From an uncultured Aquimarina sp. (GTDB lineage Bacteria; Bacteroidota; Bacteroidia; Flavobacteriales; Flavobacteriaceae), in contig NZ_CANLYD010000024.1 in NCBI RefSeq assembly GCF_947495315.1, forward strand, positions 25,647-89,646: a stretch of 64,000 nucleotides of DNA. The letters run 5' to 3'. Made by a program: the position numbers and the translations under genes. The stretch's first letter is position 1, and every line of letters begins with the position of its first letter. The notes beneath the pieces are model-generated. The model saw nothing but the letters and a program-made list of their open reading frames with translations, searched no databases and was not told the DNA's origin. Of the stretch, positions 27,600 through 35,145 are shown in pieces.

Positions 27600-28379
27600 A
27601 TGAAAACTAATTTTTTTCTTTTGATTGGAGTCTTAATAATATGCTCTAATTGTGCAGTCATAAGACCTGGTGAAGCTGGAGTAAAGCAAACATTAGGCGA
27701 ATTTTCGGATAAAGTATCAACACAAGGTACAGTGTTTTATAATCCTCTTGTTAGTAAAGTGATAAGAGAATCAACCCAAACTAACAATATAAAATTGATT
27801 CTTAGCTTACCAAGTAAAGAAGGGCTTAGCGTTAATTCTGAAATTTCCATTTTATACCGTTTAGAACAAAACAAGATCCCATCAGTACTAGAAAATTTAG
27901 GTCAAGGATATGAATCAATAATTACCAGTGTATTTAGATCCGCTTCTTCTGACGTTTGTGCTCAATTTTTTGCGAAAGATATGCACTCCGGAATGCGTGC
28001 GAAAATAGAAGAGGAAATCAAGGCTAAAATGGAAGTAAATCTCAAAAAGCAAGCTGATGGAATTGAACTTATAGCCGTTTTGATGAAAAGTATACAATTA
28101 CCCAGAGGTTTAGCTAATTCTATTGAACGAAAATTACAAGCTGAGCAGGACGCAATGCGAATGGAATTTGTACTTCAACAAGCAAAATTGGAGGCAGACA
28201 GAAAAGTAATAAATGCAGAAGGTGAAAGAGATGCTCAAAAAATTCTTTCTGAAGGATTGACAAAAGAAATTATTAAAATTAGAAGTATTGAAGCTTTTAA
28301 CAAATTGTCTGATTCACCTAATAGTAAAATAATTATTACGGACGGAAAAACACCTTTATTGATTGATTCTGATAATTGA
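27600..28379 (+). CDS. SPFH/prohibitin-family lipoprotein
   Basis: 259 residues. The N-terminus has a lipobox-like CSNC (Cys19), unusual since most prohibitins use a membrane helix. A Band 7/SPFH domain follows (about 22-185: GEAGVKQTLGEFSDK, VNSEISILYRLEQ, SITSVFRSASSDV-like region), then a coiled coil (about 180-235: KLEADRKVINAEGERDAQKIL). SPFH proteins form large membrane rings that organise proteases or lipids. A lipid anchor would place this one on the periplasmic side. It is the last gene before a long hairpin terminator. Confidence 0.8.
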   Translation: MKTNFFLLIGVLIICSNCAVIRPGEAGVKQTLGEFSDKVSTQGTVFYNPLVSKVIRESTQTNNIKLILSLPSKEGLSVNSEISILYRLEQNKIPSVLENLGQGYESIITSVFRSASSDVCAQFFAKDMHSGMRAKIEEEIKAKMEVNLKKQADGIELIAVLMKSIQLPRGLANSIERKLQAEQDAMRMEFVLQQAKLEADRKVINAEGERDAQKILSEGLTKEIIKIRSIEAFNKLSDSPNSKIIITDGKTPLLIDSDN

Positions 28380-28429
28380 ATTTAAAAAAACACCTACTAA
28401 AACTGTCATAGATTAATTAATTTTTATCA

Positions 28430-28479
28430 ATCACAACAAAACCCTGATAAACATTTGTTTATGAGGGTTTTGTTGTGAT
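28430..28479. terminator. Long near-perfect hairpin after the SPFH gene
   Basis: Positions 28430-28453 pair with 28456-28479 in 23 of 24 places, with a 2-nt loop. The stem contains an A-run on the left and a T-run on the right instead of a trailing tail, so it could stop transcription in either direction. Confidence 0.7.
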
Positions 28480-28529
28480 CAAGTTAGGAGATATAACCTG
28501 CACATTTTGCGAAATTGGATATAAATTTA

Positions 28530-28547
28530 TTACCGAACGTTTGGTAA
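28530..28547. promoter_or_regulatory. TetR operator, copy 1
   Basis: TTACCGAACGTTTGGTAA is palindromic in 8 of 9 pairs. It covers the -33 TTG of the tetR promoter and has a second copy at 29156-29173, so it is the likely autorepression site. Confidence 0.75.
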
Positions 28548-28570
28548 ATAACATTTTTTGTTTATCTTTG
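28541..28570 (+). promoter_or_regulatory. Promoter of the tetR-type gene
   Basis: TTG at 28541-28543, 19 nt, then TATCTTTG at 28563-28570 fits the Bacteroidota consensus exactly. The ATG is at 28575, so the transcript would have almost no leader. Confidence 0.65.
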
Positions 28571-28574
28571 CCTT

Positions 28575-29135
28575 ATGAGACCACAAAAAGTTTTAGATAC
28601 AGATTTGATAATTGGCTTAACCAAAGTCTTTCGCGCTAAAGGCTATGAAGGAACCAGTTTAAATGAAATATCAGAGGTAATAGGTTTAAAAAAAGCGAGC
28701 TTATACCATAGATTTCCTAAAGGAAAAAAAGAGATGGCAGAACGTGTTTTTGATCATATAGACAACTGGGTAGAAGGTCATATCTTTTTTGCATTGACCG
28801 ATGAAAACACTAGACCAAGACAACGGTTAGCAAATGGCTTAGCTCATATCAGAACACTATATAATGAAGGAACTGAGACTTGTGTTTTTCGCGCGTTTTC
28901 AATGCAAACAGGATTAGAACTATTTGAAAAACAAGTTAATAATGGGATGATATCGTGGATTAACGCATTTACACAAATAGGACTAGCTCTGAATTTACCT
29001 TCTCTTAAAGCAAAAGAAAAAGCAGTTCAAACATTAATCGAGATTCAAGGTAGTCTTATCGTAACTAAAGGTTTAAATGATACTACTATTTTTGATAATA
29101 CCATAAAAGCTATCGAAAAGAGATATCTGGAATAA
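28575..29135 (+). CDS. TetR/AcrR family transcriptional regulator
   Basis: 186 residues. The N-terminal TetR helix-turn-helix is clear (about 8-52: LTKVFRAKGYEGTSLNEISEVIGLKKASLYHRFPKGKKEM); the rest is a helical ligand-binding domain of the LmrA/YxaF kind. It is probably a repressor of itself and of the next gene group, because near-identical palindromes lie over its own promoter (28530-28547) and directly before the DUF1348 gene (29156-29173). The natural inducer is unknown; the enzymes next door suggest a small organic, perhaps halogenated or oxidised, compound. Confidence 0.88.
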   Translation: MRPQKVLDTDLIIGLTKVFRAKGYEGTSLNEISEVIGLKKASLYHRFPKGKKEMAERVFDHIDNWVEGHIFFALTDENTRPRQRLANGLAHIRTLYNEGTETCVFRAFSMQTGLELFEKQVNNGMISWINAFTQIGLALNLPSLKAKEKAVQTLIEIQGSLIVTKGLNDTTIFDNTIKAIEKRYLE

Positions 29136-29155
29136 AAAAAATTTAATTTAATTTT

Positions 29156-29173
29156 TTACCGAATGTTCGGTAA
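29156..29173. promoter_or_regulatory. TetR operator, copy 2
   Basis: TTACCGAATGTTCGGTAA, palindromic in 8 of 9 pairs and nearly equal to the site at 28530. It contains the ATG at 29163, which rules that ATG out as a normal start of the next gene. Confidence 0.72.
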
Positions 29174-29189
29174 TTTAATACAAAATGAT

Positions 29190-29600
29190 ATGAATAAAAA
29201 ACATCCGTTACCTCCGTTTAACCAAGAAACGGCAGAACAAAAGGTTCAAATGGCAGAAGACGCTTGGAACAGCAAAGACCCTATTGTCATATCAAATGCC
29301 TATAGCTTGGACACAGAATGGCGCAATCGAAATCAATTCATTAATGGACGAGCAGAAGTACAAGCTTTTCTTTCTGACAAATGGAAAAAAGAACTCGATT
29401 ATAAGCTTAAAAAAGAATTATGGGCATATCAAGATAATAGAATCGCAGTACGATTTGAATATGAGTATCGAGACAAAAACGACCAATGGTTCAGAGCATA
29501 CGGCAATGAAAATTGGGAATTTGATGAAAATGGCCTGATGAAAAAACGGTATGCAAGTATCAATGATTTAAAAATAAAAGAATCCGAAAGAAAATTATAA
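29190..29600 (+). CDS. NTF2-like protein, DUF1348 family
   Basis: 136 residues from the ATG at 29190. An earlier in-frame ATG at 29163 lies inside the TetR operator and is unlikely to be used. The sequence (AEDAWNSKDP, YSLDTEWRNR, YRDKNDQWFRAYGNENWEFDENGLM, RYASIND) is the DUF1348 branch of the NTF2/SnoaL fold, a small cone-shaped barrel that often binds or isomerises hydrophobic ligands. Cytoplasmic. It is first in a likely operon with the alpha/beta hydrolase 18 bp downstream, under TetR control. Confidence 0.82.
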   Translation: MNKKHPLPPFNQETAEQKVQMAEDAWNSKDPIVISNAYSLDTEWRNRNQFINGRAEVQAFLSDKWKKELDYKLKKELWAYQDNRIAVRFEYEYRDKNDQWFRAYGNENWEFDENGLMKKRYASINDLKIKESERKL

Positions 29601-29618
29601 ACTCTAAAACAAAACAAA

Positions 29619-30593
29619 ATGAAAAAATTAATCTCACTACACCTTATAATACTAATGATAGTATTCGGATGTCAAGAAACAAAAAACGAAAAAGCAACAA
29701 ATAATTTAATTATGAAAACCAAAAATCTCTCAGAAATGACAAGTACAAAATTTAGAAACACTAAAATTAATGGTATCAATATAGCATATCGAGAAGCCGG
29801 AAACCCAGAAAACCCAACAATTGTGTTATTACACGGTTTCCCATCTTCATCTCACCAATATAGAAAAGTCTTGAACGCATTATCCAATGATTATCATTTG
29901 ATTGCACCTGATTACCCTGGATTTGGAAATAGTGATTTTCCTTCACCTGATGAATATGAGTATACATTTGATAACATTGCCAAAACAATAGATGCTTTTT
30001 TAGAGAAAAAGAATCTAAGCTCATATACTTTGTTTATACAAGATTACGGTGCTCCGGTTGGTTTTAGAATTGCTACTACACACCCAGAAAGAGTTACTGC
30101 TATTATCAATCAGAACGGAAATGCTTATGTAGAAGGATTAGGACCAGCTTGGGCCGGTATTCAAGCCCTTTGGAAAGATAGAAACGAGAATACCGAAAAA
30201 GCACTATTACCAGCCTTTTCTTTAAAAGGATTAAAGTGGCAGTACACTCATGGCACGAGAAATGAAGAAAATATCAATCCTGACACTTGGCATTTAGACT
30301 ACTTAAGACTTTCTAGACCAAATGCTCACGATGTAAACGTTGATTTATTTGATGATTATCAAAATAATCTGAAATTATATCCTGAATGGCAACAATACTT
30401 AAGAGATAATCAGCCACCTATGTTAATTGTATGGGGTAAGAATGATGAATTTTTCCCAGAAATCGGAGCCGAAAGCTTTAAAAAAGATGTCAAAAACATT
30501 GATTATAATATATATGATACTGCTCACTTCGCATTAGAAGAAGATGGCGATAAAATCATTGCAAAAATTAGAACATTCCTGAAAAACATCTAA
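29619..30593 (+). CDS. Alpha/beta hydrolase lipoprotein with Asp nucleophile (haloalkane dehalogenase/epoxide hydrolase-like)
   Basis: 324 residues. A lipobox (VFGC, Cys18) predicts a lipid-anchored, non-cytoplasmic enzyme. The fold starts with LLHGFPSSS (oxyanion HG at 72-73). The nucleophile elbow is FIQDYGAPVGF with Asp142 rather than Ser; an acid lies in WGKNDEFF (about 274) and a base in AHFALEE (about 305). An Asp nucleophile is the mark of haloalkane or haloacetate dehalogenases and epoxide hydrolases. It is a paralogue of the cytoplasmic enzyme at 31223 but carries an export signal. The substrate is not known. Confidence 0.83.
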   Translation: MKKLISLHLIILMIVFGCQETKNEKATNNLIMKTKNLSEMTSTKFRNTKINGINIAYREAGNPENPTIVLLHGFPSSSHQYRKVLNALSNDYHLIAPDYPGFGNSDFPSPDEYEYTFDNIAKTIDAFLEKKNLSSYTLFIQDYGAPVGFRIATTHPERVTAIINQNGNAYVEGLGPAWAGIQALWKDRNENTEKALLPAFSLKGLKWQYTHGTRNEENINPDTWHLDYLRLSRPNAHDVNVDLFDDYQNNLKLYPEWQQYLRDNQPPMLIVWGKNDEFFPEIGAESFKKDVKNIDYNIYDTAHFALEEDGDKIIAKIRTFLKNI

Positions 30594-30722
30594 AGATAAA
30601 CCCAGGTGAAAAATGTTAATTAAATATAAATAGAAGACCGAGTAAGCACTTCTTTTCTAATACTAGATCACTGTGAACCAGAAAAAAACAATGAAATTTT
30701 ATCAGATACAAATTTAATTATA

Positions 30723-30730
30723 TATATTTG
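30723..30730 (+). promoter_or_regulatory. -7 box of the rrf2-type gene
   Basis: TATATTTG matches TAnnTTTG and directly abuts the Rrf2 palindrome at 30731. No TTG is seen at the usual distance upstream. Confidence 0.45.
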
Positions 30731-30755
30731 TACTGTAATAATTTTAATTACAGTA
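30731..30755. promoter_or_regulatory. Rrf2 operator, copy 1
   Basis: TACTGTAAT (30731-30739) and ATTACAGTA (30747-30755) are perfect mirror arms 7 nt apart, placed between the -7 box and the ATG at 30762. A binding protein here would block transcription of its own gene. Confidence 0.7.
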
Positions 30756-30761
30756 ATTAAA

Positions 30762-31172
30762 ATGGTAAAAAGTAAATTTTCTATATCGCTTCATATAATG
30801 ACTCTGCTAGCGTACTATCCAGGAGAATGGCATTCATCTGCTAAAATAGCAGAGAGTCTCAAAATAAATCCAGTTTTAGTACGAAAAGAGTTAATAGCGC
30901 TTAAAAGTAGTGGTTTAGTAGATAGTAAAGAAGGAAAAAATGGTGGCGTGAAATTAGGAAAATCCGCTAAAAACATTTCATTAGCAGATATTTTTGAAGC
31001 CGTAAAAGGAAGTAGTCACGTGCTTAATCTTTCTAGCAATATTCCAGATGTGAGTTGTAAAATAGGAGGGCAAATTAATGAAAAGTTACTATCAATGTTT
31101 GGTGAAATAGACAATGCCATCATAGATATTTTAGAACCTCAAACTTTGGAAGCATTTAAAAATCAGTTTTGA
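30762..31172 (+). CDS. Rrf2 family transcriptional regulator
   Basis: 136 residues. The winged helix is typical of Rrf2 proteins (SISLHIMTLLAYYPGEWHSSAKIAESLKINPVLVRKELIALKSSGLVDSKEGKNGG). The three-cysteine iron-sulfur cluster site of IscR/NsrR is missing; only one Cys (VSCKIGG) is present, so it resembles YwnA/CymR-type or one-Cys redox members. Mirror-repeat operators sit before its own start and before the next gene (31187-31211), pointing to control of itself and of the hydrolase/NmrA/PNPOx-like group. Confidence 0.86.
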   Translation: MVKSKFSISLHIMTLLAYYPGEWHSSAKIAESLKINPVLVRKELIALKSSGLVDSKEGKNGGVKLGKSAKNISLADIFEAVKGSSHVLNLSSNIPDVSCKIGGQINEKLLSMFGEIDNAIIDILEPQTLEAFKNQF

Positions 31173-31191
31173 TTTTTTTTAATCAAAACTG
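31164..31191 (+). terminator. 11-bp hairpin across the rrf2 stop codon
   Basis: CAGTTTTGATT (31164-31174) pairs perfectly with AATCAAAACTG (31181-31191) around a loop of six T. The right arm overlaps the second Rrf2 operator. It could be an attenuator; no T-run follows. Confidence 0.4.
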
Positions 31192-31211
31192 TAATAAAAA
31201 AAATAACAGTT
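31187..31211. promoter_or_regulatory. Rrf2 operator, copy 2
   Basis: AACTGT (31187-31192) and ACAGTT (31206-31211) are mirror arms 13 nt apart, the same internal spacing as the ACTGT/ACAGT cores in copy 1. It lies 11 bp before the next start codon. Confidence 0.6.
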
Positions 31212-31222
31212 AAGAATGTATT

Positions 31223-32068
31223 ATGAATAGAACAATCAAAATAGACGACCTATCCATTTTTTATAGAGAAGAAGGTCAGCAAAACAAAGAAACCATTTTG
31301 TTTCTGCACGGAAACCCTACATCATCACATATGTATAAAGAACTGATGAATCTGCTAAAAGATAAATATCACGTTATTGCACCAGATTATCCAGGGTTCG
31401 GATTCAGTTCTAGGCCAATCACAAGGCAGTATGAGTATTCTTTCGATAACATTAGTCATACAATAAATCAGTTCATAGATAAACTTGAGCTAAAGAAGTT
31501 TTATTTATTCTTACAAGATTATGGTGGTCCAATAGGGTTTCGTATCGCCACACAACGACCAGAATTGATCAAAGGATTGATTATCCAAAACGCGAACGTT
31601 TACCTAGAAGGTCTAGGAGAATGGGCTTTGGAGATTGGAGAATACATGCAGAATAACGATCAAGAAAAACTGAATGAATACAAAAAACACTTGGTAAGTT
31701 TAGAAGGTATTAAAGAACAATATATAACAGGTACTAAGAACGCTAGCCTAATTGACCCATCTTCTTATTATCTTGATTACGCTTTTCTACAAAGACCGGG
31801 TGCCCAAGAACCATTTTTAACACTCTTTGATAATTATGGAACAAACTTCGAAAAATACCCAGCCTGGCAAAATTACCTGAAAAAGCACCAACCTCCTACC
31901 CTGTTAGTTTGGGGAACTAATGATAAGTTTTTTAGTAAACCTGGAGGAGAAGCCTATACTAAAGATTTAAAGGATGTAGAACTCCATTTTTTTGATGGAG
32001 GCCATTTTATGCTCGAAGAATATAGCTCCGAAGTAGCTCAATTAATAAAGAAATTCATTTCACAATAA
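31223..32068 (+). CDS. Alpha/beta hydrolase with Asp nucleophile, cytoplasmic
   Basis: 281 residues, no export signal. Motifs: FLHGNPTSS (oxyanion), FLQDYGGPIGF with the nucleophile Asp99, WGTNDKFF (acid) and GGHFMLEE (base). It is closely similar to the lipoprotein hydrolase at 29619 through its whole length, as by gene duplication, yet is controlled by a different regulator. Activity is expected to be dehalogenase- or epoxide-hydrolase-like. It heads a run with an NmrA-type reductase, a flavin-fold protein and two NTF2-like proteins, which together could process one compound. Confidence 0.83.
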   Translation: MNRTIKIDDLSIFYREEGQQNKETILFLHGNPTSSHMYKELMNLLKDKYHVIAPDYPGFGFSSRPITRQYEYSFDNISHTINQFIDKLELKKFYLFLQDYGGPIGFRIATQRPELIKGLIIQNANVYLEGLGEWALEIGEYMQNNDQEKLNEYKKHLVSLEGIKEQYITGTKNASLIDPSSYYLDYAFLQRPGAQEPFLTLFDNYGTNFEKYPAWQNYLKKHQPPTLLVWGTNDKFFSKPGGEAYTKDLKDVELHFFDGGHFMLEEYSSEVAQLIKKFISQ

Positions 32069-32098
32069 ATCAAGTTTAACAATTAAAAATCAATAAAA

Positions 32099-32977
32099 AT
32101 GAAAGTATTTGTAACAGGAGCCACAGGGTTCCAAGGTGGTAATATAGCACAAGCCTTATTAAATGAAAATCACAATGTAACAACACTCAAAAGAGACCCT
32201 GGTAATGGCGTGCCTCCAAGAGAAGGAATTGAGGTAGTACAAGGAGGACTAGAAAATCAAGAGTCATTAGCAAAAGCAATGCGCGGAGCTCAAGCAGCTG
32301 TATATTCTTTTCCTCTTATTTTTGATATAGAACTCGCTAAATCCTATACTGAAAACTTTATAACTGCTGCAAAACAAGAAAACGTAGGCTTGATAATTTA
32401 TAACACTACTTTTCATCTTGCAAAACAAGAAACAGGCTTTTTGGCACTTGATATCAAAGTAGCCATGAAAAAACTATTAGATGCATCTGGTTTAAATGTT
32501 ATTACGCTGGCACCTGATATTTATCTTGACAATATTGCAGCTCCCTGGTCTATACCGGTTATTTTAGAACATAAAATTGTACCTTACCCATTGGCTTCTG
32601 ATAAAAAAATACCCTGGATCAGTCACTCTGATTTAGCACAATATGTAGTCAAAGCTATTTCAAAACCCGAACTGACAGGACAGACACTTCCGATTGGTGG
32701 TAATCTCGTCACAGGAAATGAAATTGCAACAGCTATATCAGCAAAAATAAATCAAGAGCTCAATTTTGTTGCTGTACCGGTAGATGAGTTCGAACAACAA
32801 CTTAAACCAGGATTTGGAGAAATAGCTGCAAAAGAAATCTCAAATCTTTATCGATATGTAGAGCAAAATTACACTGATTTTGTAAATAAAGATTTCGCAA
32901 GAACCAACCAACTTTTAGACATTGAACCACAACCAGTTAATGAATGGGTTAATTCTGTAAACTGGAATTTGTCTTAA
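32099..32977 (+). CDS. NmrA-type NAD(P)-binding protein
   Basis: 292 residues. The Rossmann nucleotide site is the first thing seen (VFVTGATGFQGGNIAQAL). A region with VVQGGLENQESLAKAMRGAQAAVYSFP follows, as in NmrA/QOR2-like atypical short-chain dehydrogenases. The classical Tyr-x-x-x-Lys pair is not obvious, so it may be a redox sensor or a quinone-type reductase. Cytoplasmic. It starts 30 bp after the hydrolase and is likely in the same operon. Confidence 0.82.
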   Translation: MKVFVTGATGFQGGNIAQALLNENHNVTTLKRDPGNGVPPREGIEVVQGGLENQESLAKAMRGAQAAVYSFPLIFDIELAKSYTENFITAAKQENVGLIIYNTTFHLAKQETGFLALDIKVAMKKLLDASGLNVITLAPDIYLDNIAAPWSIPVILEHKIVPYPLASDKKIPWISHSDLAQYVVKAISKPELTGQTLPIGGNLVTGNEIATAISAKINQELNFVAVPVDEFEQQLKPGFGEIAAKEISNLYRYVEQNYTDFVNKDFARTNQLLDIEPQPVNEWVNSVNWNLS

Positions 32978-33052
32978 ACCTAAATTATGTATTCATATTT
33001 CGATATGAAACTTTGAGTTAGTTGCCCAAAATTAGTATTAAAACATATAAAG

Positions 33053-33982
33053 ATGAAAAAATCACATTTTCATAAAGGAGAATTAGAAATCCAGAAAAAA
33101 TATAACATTTCACATAATCCACGTCTTGCAGAACGAATGTTGAAAGACCATATTATGGATCAACTGATTCCATTTATAGAACAACAATCGACTATTATTG
33201 TAAGCACTACAGATGTAAATACTAATATTTGGGCTTCTATGCTCATTGGTGACAAGGGATTTGTTAAAGTTAAAACACCTAAGCAGATTGACATTTACCT
33301 AGATCAATTGAAAAGCACTCAAACAGAGATTTTGTTTAAAAATATTCTTGTTGAGTCTAAGATAGGAATGTTATTTATTGACACAGCCACAAGATCAAGA
33401 TATCGACTGAATGGCTATGCCACATTACTTTCTGATAAAATAGAGGTCACAGTGTCTGAAGCGTATCCTAACTGTCCTAAATACATCCAACAACGTATAC
33501 CTGTTTTATCTGAAGAACCATCTAAACTTGGAGTTGAAGAATTAAAAGGGACAATTCTAAATAGTATCCACAAACAATGGATAAAAAATGCAGACACTTT
33601 CTTTTTGGGTAGTATGAATTTAAATGGCGATATGGATGCTTCGCATCGTGGAGGCGCTACCGGTTTTATTGAAATCCTAGATGACGGTACCTTAAGAATC
33701 CCGGATTATGTTGGTAATAATTTGTTCAACACCTTAGGTAATTTTCTTCAAGATCCCAAAGCAGGTTTACTCTTTATTGATTTTGAAAAAGGGCATTCTC
33801 TACAACTTTCGGGTGAAACAGAACTATTCTTCGATCAAGAAGAATCCAAAGATTTAGAAAAAACCATGGGTACAGGACGCTATTGGCTATTCAGAACCAA
33901 ACAATGGATACAAACGGAATTTCATAACCAAATAGATTGGAAGTTAATTAGTTTTTCGCCTTTCAATCCCGAAGTAAAATAA
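33053..33982 (+). CDS. Pyridoxamine 5'-phosphate oxidase-like flavin-binding protein
   Basis: 309 residues with two split-barrel-like parts: STTDVNTNIWASMLIGDKGFVKV (about 48-70) and a second with FFLGSMNLNGDMDASHRGG and LRIPDYVGNNLFNTLGNFLQDPKAGLLFIDF (about 180-250). This is the general layout of Bacteroidota PNPOx-family proteins that act on small molecules with FMN, F420 or heme. It is not the vitamin B6 enzyme itself. 75 bp downstream of the NmrA-type gene, 11 bp upstream of an NTF2-like gene. Confidence 0.8.
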   Translation: MKKSHFHKGELEIQKKYNISHNPRLAERMLKDHIMDQLIPFIEQQSTIIVSTTDVNTNIWASMLIGDKGFVKVKTPKQIDIYLDQLKSTQTEILFKNILVESKIGMLFIDTATRSRYRLNGYATLLSDKIEVTVSEAYPNCPKYIQQRIPVLSEEPSKLGVEELKGTILNSIHKQWIKNADTFFLGSMNLNGDMDASHRGGATGFIEILDDGTLRIPDYVGNNLFNTLGNFLQDPKAGLLFIDFEKGHSLQLSGETELFFDQEESKDLEKTMGTGRYWLFRTKQWIQTEFHNQIDWKLISFSPFNPEVK

Positions 33983-33993
33983 AATAAAAAAAA

Positions 33994-34392
33994 ATGAATG
34001 AAAATATAGTAACAGAAGTTAGAAATGCCCTAGACCAATGGCTAAAAGCTTTTAACAATAATGACATAGAGGCATTAATGGCTGTGTACGATCCAGAAAT
34101 CGTTTATGCTAATAGTGCTAAACCTATAGAAATAGGAATCCCTATAGTAAAAGAAGGCTTCACTAAAAGTTTTGCCATAAAACCAAAAGTATTTTTTAAA
34201 GAAGAACAGGCAATTGCAGTAGAGGGTCTTGGTTATATAGCAGGACAGTTTAGAATTGCAGGTACCAGTCCAGAAGATAGCAGTGAAATAGGAGAATCAG
34301 GTCGTGTAGTTGTTATTTTTAGAAAAAACAATGCAGGTGAATGGAAGTTGGTGTTTGATATGGACAATCGCCCACCAGATGTAACAATTTAA
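33994..34392 (+). CDS. SnoaL/DUF4440-type NTF2-like protein
   Basis: 132 residues: NALDQWLKAFNNNDIEALMAVYDPEIVYANS, then GYIAGQFRIAG and VVIFRKNNAGEWKLVFDMDN. This is the ketosteroid-isomerase-like fold used by many small enzymes and binding proteins. It begins 11 bp after the PNPOx-like gene and stops 10 bp before a second NTF2-like gene, so the three are almost surely translated from one message. No catalytic residue can be assigned. Confidence 0.78.
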   Translation: MNENIVTEVRNALDQWLKAFNNNDIEALMAVYDPEIVYANSAKPIEIGIPIVKEGFTKSFAIKPKVFFKEEQAIAVEGLGYIAGQFRIAGTSPEDSSEIGESGRVVVIFRKNNAGEWKLVFDMDNRPPDVTI

Positions 34393-34402
34393 AATAAATA
34401 AC

Positions 34403-34789
34403 ATGATAACAAGAAAAGCAATGCGACCTAGAGACGTCGCCAATGAGATTAGTGAATGTATTATCGAAGGTAACATAGAAAATGTATTGGATTTTTTCCA
34501 TCCTGATTATGTAATGTCTTTTCCCCCGACGGAACCTACTAAATCTGGTTTAGATACAATAAGAGCAAGCTTCCAACCTTTTATAGATGTAAAAGCCAGA
34601 CTTCTAAGTACAGTTACTGGAGAGTTGATCAATGGTAATATTGCTGTGTTGCAAGCAAATTGGAGTATTGTAGATGGGCAAGGGAATAAAATGGGTGAAG
34701 GATCTTCTACTGAAGTTCTTAAACAAAGAGAAGATGGTTCTTGGCAGTATTTTATAGATTGCCCTCTAGGGTTACCTCTTTTGGAATGA
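34403..34789 (+). CDS. NTF2-like protein
   Basis: 128 residues: ANEISECIIEGNIENVLDFFHPDYVMSFPP, then VLQANWSIVDGQGNKMGEGSSTEVLKQREDGSWQYFIDCP. Same fold as the gene 10 bp upstream but with little direct similarity. Starts at 34403 or 34421 are both possible. It is the last gene of the run that begins at 31223. Confidence 0.75.
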   Translation: MITRKAMRPRDVANEISECIIEGNIENVLDFFHPDYVMSFPPTEPTKSGLDTIRASFQPFIDVKARLLSTVTGELINGNIAVLQANWSIVDGQGNKMGEGSSTEVLKQREDGSWQYFIDCPLGLPLLE

Positions 34790-34943
34790 CTTATTTATAA
34801 TACTGAACATTCTAATAAAATAAGACAACGTACAAGGATTTATAAAAAACATCTTAGCAGCCTAAAAAATATGTCATTCTAAAAACAGTAAAACATTATA
34901 CTTACGTTGTATCTGAAACTATAAAAGATAGATTAATAAGAAT

Positions 34944-35057
34944 ATGAAAAGCAACCGCAAACAAGAATCTTATTGGAATAAGATATTACAAAAGGAAAAT
35001 GATGCTGTAAAACAGCCATTGGATGAAACTTTTTATCCTACCTTCAGTTCTTCCTAA
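34944..35057 (+). CDS. Possible 37-residue peptide or gene remnant
   Basis: ATG at 34944 opens MKSNRKQESYWNKILQKEND and ends at TAA 35055-35057. It is strongly basic at the start and could be the leftover front of a longer gene or just chance. No homologue is recognised. Confidence 0.2.
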   Translation: MKSNRKQESYWNKILQKENDAVKQPLDETFYPTFSSS

Positions 35058-35064
35058 ATATTAC

Positions 35065-35094
35065 TTGATCATTAAGTCTGATTTTCTAAATTTG
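35065..35094 (+). promoter_or_regulatory. Promoter of the first AraC-type gene
   Basis: TTG at 35065-35067, 19 nt, TAAATTTG at 35087-35094. Transcription would begin near 35101, about 45 nt before the ATG. Confidence 0.65.
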
Positions 35095-35145
35095 CTAATA
35101 ACTACTATGCCAATGTAGTATAACATTCAAGGTAAATTCTAGGAA

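Larger units (their letters stand above)
34790..35145. other. Intergenic region before an AraC gene
   Basis: 356 bp holding a 37-codon reading frame (34944-35057) and an exact Bacteroidota promoter (35065-35094). Nothing else is recognised. Confidence 0.5.

Noticed and set aside
29163..29189. ATG 29163 as start of the DUF1348 gene
   Set aside because: It lies inside the TetR palindrome; ATG 29190 gives the usual family length.
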